This document shows, piece after piece, positions 13,849-20,342 of a DNA stretch of 36,698 nucleotides (position 1 is the stretch's first letter; the number at the start of each line of letters is the position of its first letter). Below the pieces are notes generated by a model. The model ran no database searches. It worked only from the letters and a program-made list of their open reading frames with translations, and was not told the origin of the DNA. Both the position numbers and the translations under genes were made by a program. This DNA comes from a virus. The stretch lies in the IMG/VR virus record IMGVR_UViG_3300031566_000180, positions 1 to 36,698 of that record, one strand, 5' to 3'.

Positions 13849-15778
13849 TCCGCTCGGCTCAGGTCTGCTGCTTGTCGTTGATCTAGAGACCAACGGCCTT
13901 GATCCTGAGAAGGGTCATACGCCGTTCTTGATCGGGTTCCAACGCGAAGGCGAAGGCCGTACTTGGAAGTTCGATATGCGTGGCAACGCGCCCAAGGCCG
14001 ATGATATTCTTGGCGCTGACCATCCCAAGCTTCGCGAGTTCATGAACGACATTGAAGACGAATCCGTTATCAAAGTCGCGCATAACGCTAAGTTCGAAAT
14101 CAGAATGTTGCGAGCTATATACCTCAAGCCGCGCGGTCCGTGGTGGTGCACGATGAACATGACCGTGCTCCATGACGAGTATTCAAGGCTCTCGCTTGAT
14201 TGGCTTGCGCAGCGATACTTTAAGGAGGAGTATACCGAAGACCACTTGATTACGGAATGGCTTTCGCAAGAGCGACGCGCACGGCGCAAGCACTATCGCA
14301 ACGAAGGTTGGGATCATGACGACGCGCCTGAACCGACCTACGAAGACTATTACGCTCAGCACCCTGACGTGATGAGCTGCTACCTTGAAAAGGATTTGGA
14401 TCATACGCTGCGGCTTGCGTTACAGTTCCGCGTCGGCTGCACTACCAAGTTCAGGACGCCATTCGAAACGGATACCGCGCTCGTCCCGTTCGTTGCAGAC
14501 ATGGAGGATAACGGGATCTACGTTGATCGCGAGTTCTGCAAGCTCAACTTCAAGAAGTATTCGAAGCTAGCGCGCAGCGAGAAGAAAAGAATTTGGGACA
14601 TCGCTGGCGAGACCTTCAACTTGGATTCGCCGCAGCAACTGAAGTCGATCTTCCACCGGCTAGGCTACGAAATATCTGACACGCGCAAGGATACGCTCTA
14701 CGCTCTTGAAGGCGAGTTCGCAAAGGCGCTGCTTGAATATAGAGCTGACTCCAAGATCGCGCGCTGGTTTCGAACATTCCTTTTGGACTCGCAGCACGAC
14801 AGCCTGATCCACGCGAGCTTCTGGCAGAACGGCCAAGACCAAGGAATCAAGACGGGCCGCTTCTCAATCAAAGATCCAGGCTTGCAAACGATTCCCGGCG
14901 GCTACCGCGGAACCGTTGGACAGCGTGGTAAAGACGTTCGCCGCGCGATCAAGCCTAGGCCCGGTCACAACCTGTTCATGGCCGACTATGCTCAAGTCGA
15001 ACCGCGGATCTTGGCGGAGTATACGCAGGACGAACGCTTGCTGACAGAGCTGCTCGCGGGTCGCGATATATACTTGGCCTTCGTGCGGATCTTCTTTGGC
15101 AAGACGCCGTTCAAGAAGGGGAACGAAACTCTCTTGGCTCAGCGGCGCAGCGACGCGAAGACTATCATCCTTGCTATCACCTATGGAATGGGCGTCGACA
15201 AGATGGCTCGCAACCTTGGAGTCGTCTCTAGCGTTGCGCGCGGTATGCGAGCGCAGGCCATGACTGAGATGCCGACGATGAAAGAGTTCATGGATGACTG
15301 CTCCCGCACCGTCGCGCGGCTTGGATATATCGATGACCTTTGCAGCCGCCGCTACCGCGTTCCTCGCGATCGTTCATACAAAGGCATCAACGCAATCATT
15401 CAAGGACTCGCTGCTCAAGTCATGAAGCGAGCGCTTGCACGCGTCGGCTATCTCATCAACATGTGGAATGAGATGCAAGGCCAAGAAGACTCCAAGGTTA
15501 GAGCTCGCATGCTGCTCACGGTCCATGACGAAATCGTCTTTGAAGTTCCGATTGGTCAAGAGGACGAGCTCTGTCCGTTGGTCCGCTTGCAGATGGAGAG
15601 CGCTATGCCGGAGCTCAAAGTTCCGCTTGTCGCGGACATGAGTTGGGGACCGCACGGCGCAAGCTGGGGCGACAAAGTTGATTGGCGCGAAGGAGCTGCG
15701 CTCGAACCAATCGCGATCGCGTCCAAGGCTGCAAGCGCCGACCTTGCCGGCGTTCGAGGCATCGGCAATATCGACTAG
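13841..15778 (+). CDS. Family A DNA polymerase with 3'-5' exonuclease, Leu at the Phe762 position
   Basis: 645 aa from GTG 13841, chosen because it overlaps the deaminase by only 8 bases; an in-frame ATG at 13778 would add 21 residues without a ribosome site. Numbers below use the longer form. The exonuclease motif VVDLETNGL has Asp35 and Glu37. Polymerase motif A is ADYAQVEPR (Asp403), motif B runs from Arg457 and Lys461 to Tyr469-Gly470, and motif C is TVHDEIVFEV (Asp584). There is no 5'-3' exonuclease domain. The residue four after the motif B lysine, equivalent to E. coli Phe762, is Leu465. It is the main replicase and the last gene of the rightward block. Confidence 0.9.
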   Translation: MADPLGSGLLLVVDLETNGLDPEKGHTPFLIGFQREGEGRTWKFDMRGNAPKADDILGADHPKLREFMNDIEDESVIKVAHNAKFEIRMLRAIYLKPRGPWWCTMNMTVLHDEYSRLSLDWLAQRYFKEEYTEDHLITEWLSQERRARRKHYRNEGWDHDDAPEPTYEDYYAQHPDVMSCYLEKDLDHTLRLALQFRVGCTTKFRTPFETDTALVPFVADMEDNGIYVDREFCKLNFKKYSKLARSEKKRIWDIAGETFNLDSPQQLKSIFHRLGYEISDTRKDTLYALEGEFAKALLEYRADSKIARWFRTFLLDSQHDSLIHASFWQNGQDQGIKTGRFSIKDPGLQTIPGGYRGTVGQRGKDVRRAIKPRPGHNLFMADYAQVEPRILAEYTQDERLLTELLAGRDIYLAFVRIFFGKTPFKKGNETLLAQRRSDAKTIILAITYGMGVDKMARNLGVVSSVARGMRAQAMTEMPTMKEFMDDCSRTVARLGYIDDLCSRRYRVPRDRSYKGINAIIQGLAAQVMKRALARVGYLINMWNEMQGQEDSKVRARMLLTVHDEIVFEVPIGQEDELCPLVRLQMESAMPELKVPLVADMSWGPHGASWGDKVDWREGAALEPIAIASKAASADLAGVRGIGNID

Positions 15779-15786
15779 GCTGCGCT

Positions 15787-15866
15787 GGTCAGCTTCTAAG
15801 GCACTGGACTCGGTATAGACGCAGCAGGCGCGCCGGTACGCTAGACCAGTGCCTTAGCGGCTGACC
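15787..15866. terminator. Large inverted repeat between convergent operons, probable bidirectional terminator
   Basis: GGTCAGC-TT-CTAAGGCACTGG (15787-15807) is mirrored by CCAGTGCCTTAG-CG-GCTGACC (15846-15866): 19 pairs in two blocks around a 2-base mismatch, enclosing 38 bases. It begins 9 bases after the polymerase stop, and its right arm includes the TAA of the opposing DUF1353 gene. There are no strong T-runs, so it may stop transcription as a long hairpin, act as an RNase III site, or be bound by a protein. Confidence 0.7.
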
Positions 15867-16309
15867 GGTGAAGCCTCGCGCTGCTTTCGGATCTGCCGGT
15901 AGGCTACCCAGCCACCGAGCCGTAGCCCGGCGAAGCCGAGCCAACCCCGGATCGGCCCGACATGGCGCTCCCCCGACCGCGCGACGTGCCGCCAGATTTG
16001 ATCGGCGATGCGTCGCTGCACTCCGATTCGATAAAGCCAATCGTGGACGATGCCCGCGATGTCATAGAGGCGGTCGTCGCCCATGACTGGCTTTAGCAGC
16101 GTAGGGATCGACGACCAGTCGTGATCAAATCCCTTGGGGATAATCACGATGATCGTATCAGCTGCAACCGACAAGCTTGCGTGAAAGTTCTTGAGCTCAG
16201 GGAATACGATTCCCAAGCTGACGATCAGATTGCGAAGTAGGATCCGCCTGCCGGTAGTCGGCTCGCGTTCCGACTGCGGCTGTCCTTTGATTACGACTGC
16301 TTGACTCAT
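15854..16309 (-). CDS. DUF1353 family protein
   Basis: 151 aa from ATG 16309, whose ATGA overlaps the stop of the lipoprotein gene. IPKGFDHDWSSIPTLL, YDIAGIVHDWLYRIG, a basic helix with RIADQIWRHV, and FAGLRLGGWVAYR are the successive blocks of DUF1353, a family common at the end of phage tail or lysis modules. Biochemical role is unknown; the HDW motif hints at a metal or active site. It is the last gene of the leftward block, and its stop lies in the convergent inverted repeat. A longer frame from 16657 covers two other genes and is rejected. Confidence 0.8.
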   Translation of the reverse strand: MSQAVVIKGQPQSEREPTTGRRILLRNLIVSLGIVFPELKNFHASLSVAADTIIVIIPKGFDHDWSSIPTLLKPVMGDDRLYDIAGIVHDWLYRIGVQRRIADQIWRHVARSGERHVGPIRGWLGFAGLRLGGWVAYRQIRKQREASPVSR

Positions 16310-16584
16310 CGTGAGCACTCGCACTTGCCGGACTCCAGAGGTTGAGCAGCAATCGACGGCGCTAGCGTTGGCCGGCCCATGAAAGCGAGCACGCCCTCGA
16401 CGGCGATCCCGATAGTGCCGCGGAAGATCTCGGAGAAGACGCTCGAGAAGGTTCCGCCAACGACTTCCACTCCGTCGTCTTTGCAGGTTGACACACTGGA
16501 GTCGCCCAACGCTAGGCTGAATCCAGGGAAGTGAACAGCGCAGCCGGTAAGCTGCAAGACCAAGACCAGTGCTAGTAGCCTCAC
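16306..16584 (-). CDS. Small lipoprotein of the lysis cassette (possible outer-membrane spanin)
   Basis: 92 aa from GTG 16584, supported by AAGAGG 7 nt upstream and by a GTGA overlap with the endolysin stop. RLLALVLVLQLTGC at 2-15 is a lipoprotein signal peptide with lipobox LTGC, so Cys15 would be lipidated. A second hydrophobic stretch (IGIAVEGVLAF, near residues 58-68) and a Cys pair near the C-terminus follow. Its place directly after the endolysin suggests the outer-membrane half of a spanin, but it lacks the proline-rich character of Rz1. A longer ATG frame from 16740 lies inside the endolysin gene. Confidence 0.65.
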   Translation of the reverse strand: MRLLALVLVLQLTGCAVHFPGFSLALGDSSVSTCKDDGVEVVGGTFSSVFSEIFRGTIGIAVEGVLAFMGRPTLAPSIAAQPLESGKCECSR

Positions 16585-16919
16585 GCTTGAACCTCTTCGA
16601 TTGCCGGCGGCCGCTCGCCATATGCGAATGCTTGGGTATGCAATCGCTGGGGAGCATAGTCGTCGCCGATATAGACTGACCAACCGCGAGCCTTCAGCCA
16701 TGTGATAGCAGGTTCGCGTTGAACAGAAGAGTCGAACCAAAGGTCGATGCCCAAACCCCAGCCGCCTTCTTGAGTATGCTTTGAACCCGTCTGCCCGCCA
16801 ACTGATTGGTTTCGTAGTTCCGTTCGGCAGCCGCCTGTGACGCTTGCGCTAAACAGCCGGCAGCATTCCCAAACGTCGCCAACGAATCGCTCTGTTCGAA
16901 TCCGAATGTTGGTAGTCAT
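16581..16919 (-). CDS. M15-like peptidase, probable endolysin
   Basis: 112 aa. SKHTQEGGWGLGIDLWF (46-62) followed by RLHTQAF (92-98) resembles the S-x-H...D...H zinc site of M15 D-Ala-D-Ala or L-Ala-D-Glu peptidases, with His48, Asp59 and His94 as candidate ligands. The gap between His and Asp is 4 residues longer than in typical members. Its size and lack of a cell-wall-binding domain fit endolysins of Gram-negative hosts. It sits among membrane-protein genes and overlaps both neighbours by 4 bases. It is the only lytic-enzyme candidate seen in the block. Confidence 0.6.
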   Translation of the reverse strand: MTTNIRIRTERFVGDVWECCRLFSASVTGGCRTELRNQSVGGQTGSKHTQEGGWGLGIDLWFDSSVQREPAITWLKARGWSVYIGDDYAPQRLHTQAFAYGERPPAIEEVQA

Positions 16920-17140
16920 TTGATGGAATAGCCTCGCTTAATGCACCAGTCAGATTCGATAAGGCCCTCCGCGCAAGACTCGCGGCGCGCGTCGTCTTTG
17001 CTCTCAGCCTCGACATGGATCTTCTGCAAGACCTCGACCACTTCATGCTTTCGATTGGCGGTGATGAACCACGCGCCTGCGATAGCTAAGCCCATGACCA
17101 GCGAAGCAATCTTCCCTAGCTTGCTCATATCATCGAACAT
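16916..17140 (-). CDS. Small membrane protein of the lysis cassette (holin or inner-membrane spanin candidate)
   Basis: 74 aa. One hydrophobic segment (IASLVMGLAIAGAWFI, residues 11-26) near the N-terminus is followed by a charged helical region and two cysteines (Cys56, Cys67). AGAGG lies about 9 nt before the ATG. The N-terminal anchor with a soluble C-terminal helix fits an inner-membrane spanin, while its position just before the endolysin fits a holin. Which applies cannot be decided from sequence. Confidence 0.6.
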   Translation of the reverse strand: MFDDMSKLGKIASLVMGLAIAGAWFITANRKHEVVEVLQKIHVEAESKDDARRESCAEGLIESDWCIKRGYSIK

Positions 17141-17145
17141 AGACG

Positions 17146-17490
17146 CTACCTCTTACTCTCTAGCGCGCGCAAGCGCTCGCGCATCTTCTCAATCATCTTG
17201 TCCGTCTCGGTGTGCAGACGCAACGACACAGGCAGGACTCCGTGAGCGATGGACTCTTCGACCGACCGCATACGGACCATCAGGTCGCCAACGAGCGCGG
17301 TCTTCACCTCTCCGATATTGCTCTCTACGTGCGTGAGCCGGTTGTCAACGTTCGTGACCCACATGACGCCAGCAGTGGTGCCGCCCACGATGATGACGAG
17401 GATCGCCCATAGGATCTTGGCAATCGTTGCGAGCTTGCCAATCGCGGCTAGCAGCTCGTCTTCAGATTGAGTCTTGCTTGTGATCGCCAT
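17146..17490 (-). CDS. Membrane-anchored coiled-coil protein, XhlA/holin-like
   Basis: 114 aa. One membrane segment (KILWAILVIIVGGTTAGVMW, 25-44) is followed by a long coiled-coil helix with heptads to the C-terminus (VDNRLTHVESNIGEVK and ETDKMIEKMRERLRALE). Proteins with this layout next to endolysins resemble haemolysin XhlA or accessory holins. It lies 2 bases after the preceding stop and 5 bases before the next gene. Lysis role is inferred from location. Confidence 0.6.
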   Translation of the reverse strand: MAITSKTQSEDELLAAIGKLATIAKILWAILVIIVGGTTAGVMWVTNVDNRLTHVESNIGEVKTALVGDLMVRMRSVEESIAHGVLPVSLRLHTETDKMIEKMRERLRALESKR

Positions 17491-17492
17491 GT

Positions 17493-18257
17493 TTAACCGT
17501 CACCCGCCACTATCGATCGATGGCTTTGGCTCAGCATCACTGTCGCGCCGCCATCGTCGTCAACCAACGTGATCTCAGCTCGGACGGTCATTCCGTCTTC
17601 CAGTCCAGCATGCGCTACTGCGATCTCGCCTTGGTAGCCCCAGTCTTTTGTATTGGCCGCAGCGCCGGCGCCATTGAAGATCGTCATGGCGATGTCAGCG
17701 CCGAGCTTGCGTGCAACGCGACGGCCGGCTGTCATAGCCACTGTCAACGCGTCACCAATGATAATGAAGGTCGCCGCTCGATTGGTGATCGTAGTTTCGT
17801 GACGCGAGCCATCGTCTTGCCGGAGCTCCACTGCATCGCCGAGCTGATATCGCAAGCCGCTTCGAACTTCGATCGTCGTCGCACCAATCGGATGGAATCG
17901 TCGATTGATCTTGCGACCTGCGCTTGCGGCAGTCGCGAGTCCAGTGGTGAGCTCGATCGTAGTCGCAGTGACGCTAGCAACGATATCGGAATGCAAAGTC
18001 CCGTCGTCCAGCTCGGTCTCGACCGTATCTCCTGCAACGAAGCGAGCGCTTGTCGCTACTTCGATCGTCGTCGCAGCGGCCGCAGCGTCGGCAGTCAGGA
18101 CTTCAAAACGGTTAGCTGCTTTCGTATCCTTGGAGTCGTCATAGAGTCGACCAGTGCAGCTCGTGATCGTGGTGATTGCAGCGGCAGGCGTCGACGCTTC
18201 ATCCGTCGGCCCAAGGGCTTGAAGCAGATCGTCGGCGTAGAGTTGAATGCGATCCAT
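17493..18257 (-). CDS. Tail-associated protein with two tandem beta-repeat domains
   Basis: 254 aa, no named family. Residues 52-117 and 122-184 are diverged copies of one another: both have a TTIEV strand, then a GD-x-VE strand, then DDG and a second TTI strand. Such small beta modules also occur in the tail-tip protein of this window (TTAIEI near residue 287), which suggests shared ancestry or exchange between tail genes. It lies between the LamG-like protein and the lysis genes. Probably a virion surface or fibre accessory protein. An opposing open frame at 17520-18260 is an antisense shadow. Confidence 0.6.
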   Translation of the reverse strand: MDRIQLYADDLLQALGPTDEASTPAAAITTITSCTGRLYDDSKDTKAANRFEVLTADAAAAATTIEVATSARFVAGDTVETELDDGTLHSDIVASVTATTIELTTGLATAASAGRKINRRFHPIGATTIEVRSGLRYQLGDAVELRQDDGSRHETTITNRAATFIIIGDALTVAMTAGRRVARKLGADIAMTIFNGAGAAANTKDWGYQGEIAVAHAGLEDGMTVRAEITLVDDDGGATVMLSQSHRSIVAGDG

Positions 18258-18260
18258 TAG

Positions 18261-19238
18261 TTAGCTCCCCATGTGAGGCTTGCTTGAGATTGACTTCTTG
18301 GTCTTGCGCCCGCTGCTACTGATAGCTGCAGTCAGGTTCGCGTTGCTTGAAACAGCGGCTACTGTAGCAGCGCCTTGATCGCTTACTGCGCTGCGAATAT
18401 TGATCGAGCTTGAAATAGCCGGTTTGATATTCGGGTCGATGCTGATTTGTTCAAGCGCTGCAACAGCTGCTGATCTCACTGACTGTGTGCCGCGATAGAG
18501 CGCGTACGGATCGCGCGCGAGTAGCGCCAAGTCCTGCAGCTCTAGCGCTCTGTTCCAGAAGTAGAACGCATGAACTGACCCACTGATCAGCGTCTGCGAC
18601 TTGTCTGCTGTATTCGATGGGATGCCGATTGTGCCGTCCAGATTCGGGGCGTTGGCAAAGGCGGCAAGCGAAATCTGCAGATCATCGAGGTTTATGGACA
18701 CGAAGCCACCAGCATATCTGATGCAAGTCAGAACGACGACGCTCGTCGTGATTTTCGTATGCTGCAACGCAGATAAAGTAACGTTGACGACGAGGCTACC
18801 TGTCGTGAGGCGCAGTTGCTTAGTGAACGGGTTGTATTGCAATAAGATGGACGAAAATCCAGGGAGTACGAATAACCGCTTGAGATGATCCGACGTAGAG
18901 AGCGCGCTGACCTGCATAACAATCGAGGCGGTCCAGGGTCCGATCCCCGTACCGATCGCCTTGGTTCCGACCCACTGATTCCCGTGGCCTCTCCCAGTAG
19001 TTTGCGCGTAGTTCATAACCAACGCGTTGCCGCGAATACCCGGACCGTTAATTGAGCTACCCCCGCCGCCTGTACCTATCACCTGCTCGCCACGCACGCC
19101 ACTAATCACGTCGCGGTTCTCGACTGTCGCACCGATGTCGTCAAACGGCATCCATGCGAGCAAGCCTTCGCGTAGACTGCTGGCACCAGTCGGCCCCCAG
19201 TAGCCCGTCTGCGGTTTGTTTTTCGGGTAGTAGCTCAC
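18261..19238 (-). CDS. LamG/concanavalin-like tail fibre or receptor-binding protein
   Basis: 325 aa. Residues 25-245 read as a laminin G/concanavalin-like beta sandwich: LLAWMPFDD near the start, IRGNALVMNY, WTASIVMQVSALS, and the closing SGSVHAFYFWNRALELQDL followed by LLARDPYALYR, typical of the end of phage LamG domains. The C-terminal 80 residues are Ser/Ala/Ile-rich with repeated ISSS elements and end in a basic tail. The fold binds glycans, so a role in host-surface recognition is likely. It overlaps the previous gene by 4 bases. Confidence 0.7.
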   Translation of the reverse strand: MSYYPKNKPQTGYWGPTGASSLREGLLAWMPFDDIGATVENRDVISGVRGEQVIGTGGGGSSINGPGIRGNALVMNYAQTTGRGHGNQWVGTKAIGTGIGPWTASIVMQVSALSTSDHLKRLFVLPGFSSILLQYNPFTKQLRLTTGSLVVNVTLSALQHTKITTSVVVLTCIRYAGGFVSINLDDLQISLAAFANAPNLDGTIGIPSNTADKSQTLISGSVHAFYFWNRALELQDLALLARDPYALYRGTQSVRSAAVAALEQISIDPNIKPAISSSINIRSAVSDQGAATVAAVSSNANLTAAISSSGRKTKKSISSKPHMGS

Positions 19239-19573
19239 GCTAGTCCGCCATCCTTCGTGACTTTCAAATTGCAGGTAACGATGTTGGCCACTCCGTTTGG
19301 AGTCATCGTCACGCGGAAATACCGAACTCCAGTAACTGAAAGGCTTTGCGCGGGTGGCGTTGCGTTGGGTGCGATGAGTATCGCGATCAGCGGAATCGTA
19401 TCAACCGAAGTCCCGTCGTCGACGCTGCCGTACACGCTTATAATCATTCCATCAGCGGTGCCAGCGTCAGTGCGTAGCGCTTGAATATGCGCGGTCTCTT
19501 TGGGTAGCAGCTCGAACCAAACTGTCGAGTCGCCTTCCCCGAGCGCTGTCGTGACTACTGTGTCCCAGGCCAT
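19235..19573 (-). CDS. Hypothetical tail-module protein
   Basis: 112 aa, beta-rich, not recognised. SVTGVRYFRVTMTPNGVANI near residues 79-98 has the look of a small beta-sandwich subunit. It is tightly packed in the operon (4-base overlap downstream, 1-base upstream) between tail-tip and fibre genes. A small structural or fibre-linking role is inferred only from place. Confidence 0.65.
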   Translation of the reverse strand: MAWDTVVTTALGEGDSTVWFELLPKETAHIQALRTDAGTADGMIISVYGSVDDGTSVDTIPLIAILIAPNATPPAQSLSVTGVRYFRVTMTPNGVANIVTCNLKVTKDGGLA

Positions 19574-19938
19574 TATGCATTCACCCTGCGCCCGGTGAAT
19601 TCGAAGCGCGCTCTGAGTTCAGTAACGAAAGTCGACTGGGCGTAGGCGGCCGTTATCCTGGCGATAGCCTGTCCCAAGTTGGCTCGCTGCGCTGGAGTTA
19701 GGTAGAGGGACACCAACTCGAACGCAGCGTTGCCGCTGTCCAGCGCCGCAAGCTCAGGTTCCGACAGTAGCGCTAGCGTCGTCACATCGATTGGCAAGCT
19801 AGCTGTTGGAGTTGGAACGATCGTCACGCCTCCAAAGGTCGCGATACGCGGCGAGACTGGAAACAAGAACAGCGCGCGAACTTGGCTGCGCTGGTCTGTA
19901 TTCGTATCGACGCCTAGCACTAGGATCTCGTTCGCCAT
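19573..19938 (-). CDS. Hypothetical tail-module protein
   Basis: 121 aa, not recognised. The N-terminal half is beta-like and the C-terminal half helical (ALLSEPELAALDSGNAAFEL, then LTPAQRANLGQAIARITAAY). It shares one base with the next gene and overlaps the previous one by 19 bases. No signal or membrane segment. Confidence 0.65.
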   Translation of the reverse strand: MANEILVLGVDTNTDQRSQVRALFLFPVSPRIATFGGVTIVPTPTASLPIDVTTLALLSEPELAALDSGNAAFELVSLYLTPAQRANLGQAIARITAAYAQSTFVTELRARFEFTGRRVNA

Positions 19939-20342
19939 GACTCCTCCTTCATCGTACGGAATAGCGCTTGCTGCGCGCGTAGTGGCTGGCCGTGTTTTGC
20001 TTCGCGCACGATCTCATCGACGTTGGGCCAGTAGCCTCTGATGATTCGTCGCTTGAGCTCGTCAACTAAGGCGGGCGGCACGTGCAGCGGTTCGCCTGTC
20101 TTCTCGTAGTGCAGCGCAGCGAAGTCTTTGACGAAGCCATCGACTGCGCGCAGCGTACCAAGGAACCGCTGCTTATGCTCGGTGTCCGTGACGAAGGTAT
20201 CAATGAACCAGCCAAGGAACCAAGCTGAGTCCGTCGTATAGGCGTCAGCAATCAATCGCCGGTTCGACTTGTACTCGCCTTCGTCGCAAACGTAGAGGAA
20301 GTCTGCAACGGTGCCCATCAAGTCGTTCACGCGCTGGGTCAT
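19920..20342 (-). CDS. Hypothetical protein downstream of the tail-tip gene
   Basis: 140 aa, helical and aromatic-rich (SAWFLGWFIDTF near residues 39-50), not recognised. It overlaps the tail-tip gene by 4 bases (ATGA). The position suggests tail assembly, but no motif confirms this. Confidence 0.65.
   Translation of the reverse strand: MTQRVNDLMGTVADFLYVCDEGEYKSNRRLIADAYTTDSAWFLGWFIDTFVTDTEHKQRFLGTLRAVDGFVKDFAALHYEKTGEPLHVPPALVDELKRRIIRGYWPNVDEIVREAKHGQPLRAQQALFRTMKEESWRTRS

Noticed and set aside
15854-16657. 267-aa version of the DUF1353 protein
   Set aside because: The first 116 residues lie inside the endolysin and lipoprotein genes; ATG 16309 has a 4-base overlap and matches the family start.
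16306-16740. 144-aa version of the lipoprotein
   Set aside because: GTG 16584 has a ribosome site and gives a proper lipoprotein signal peptide; the extension lies within the endolysin gene.
17520-18260. 246-aa plus-strand frame
   Set aside because: Antisense to a tightly packed operon gene with an internal beta repeat; no start signal.
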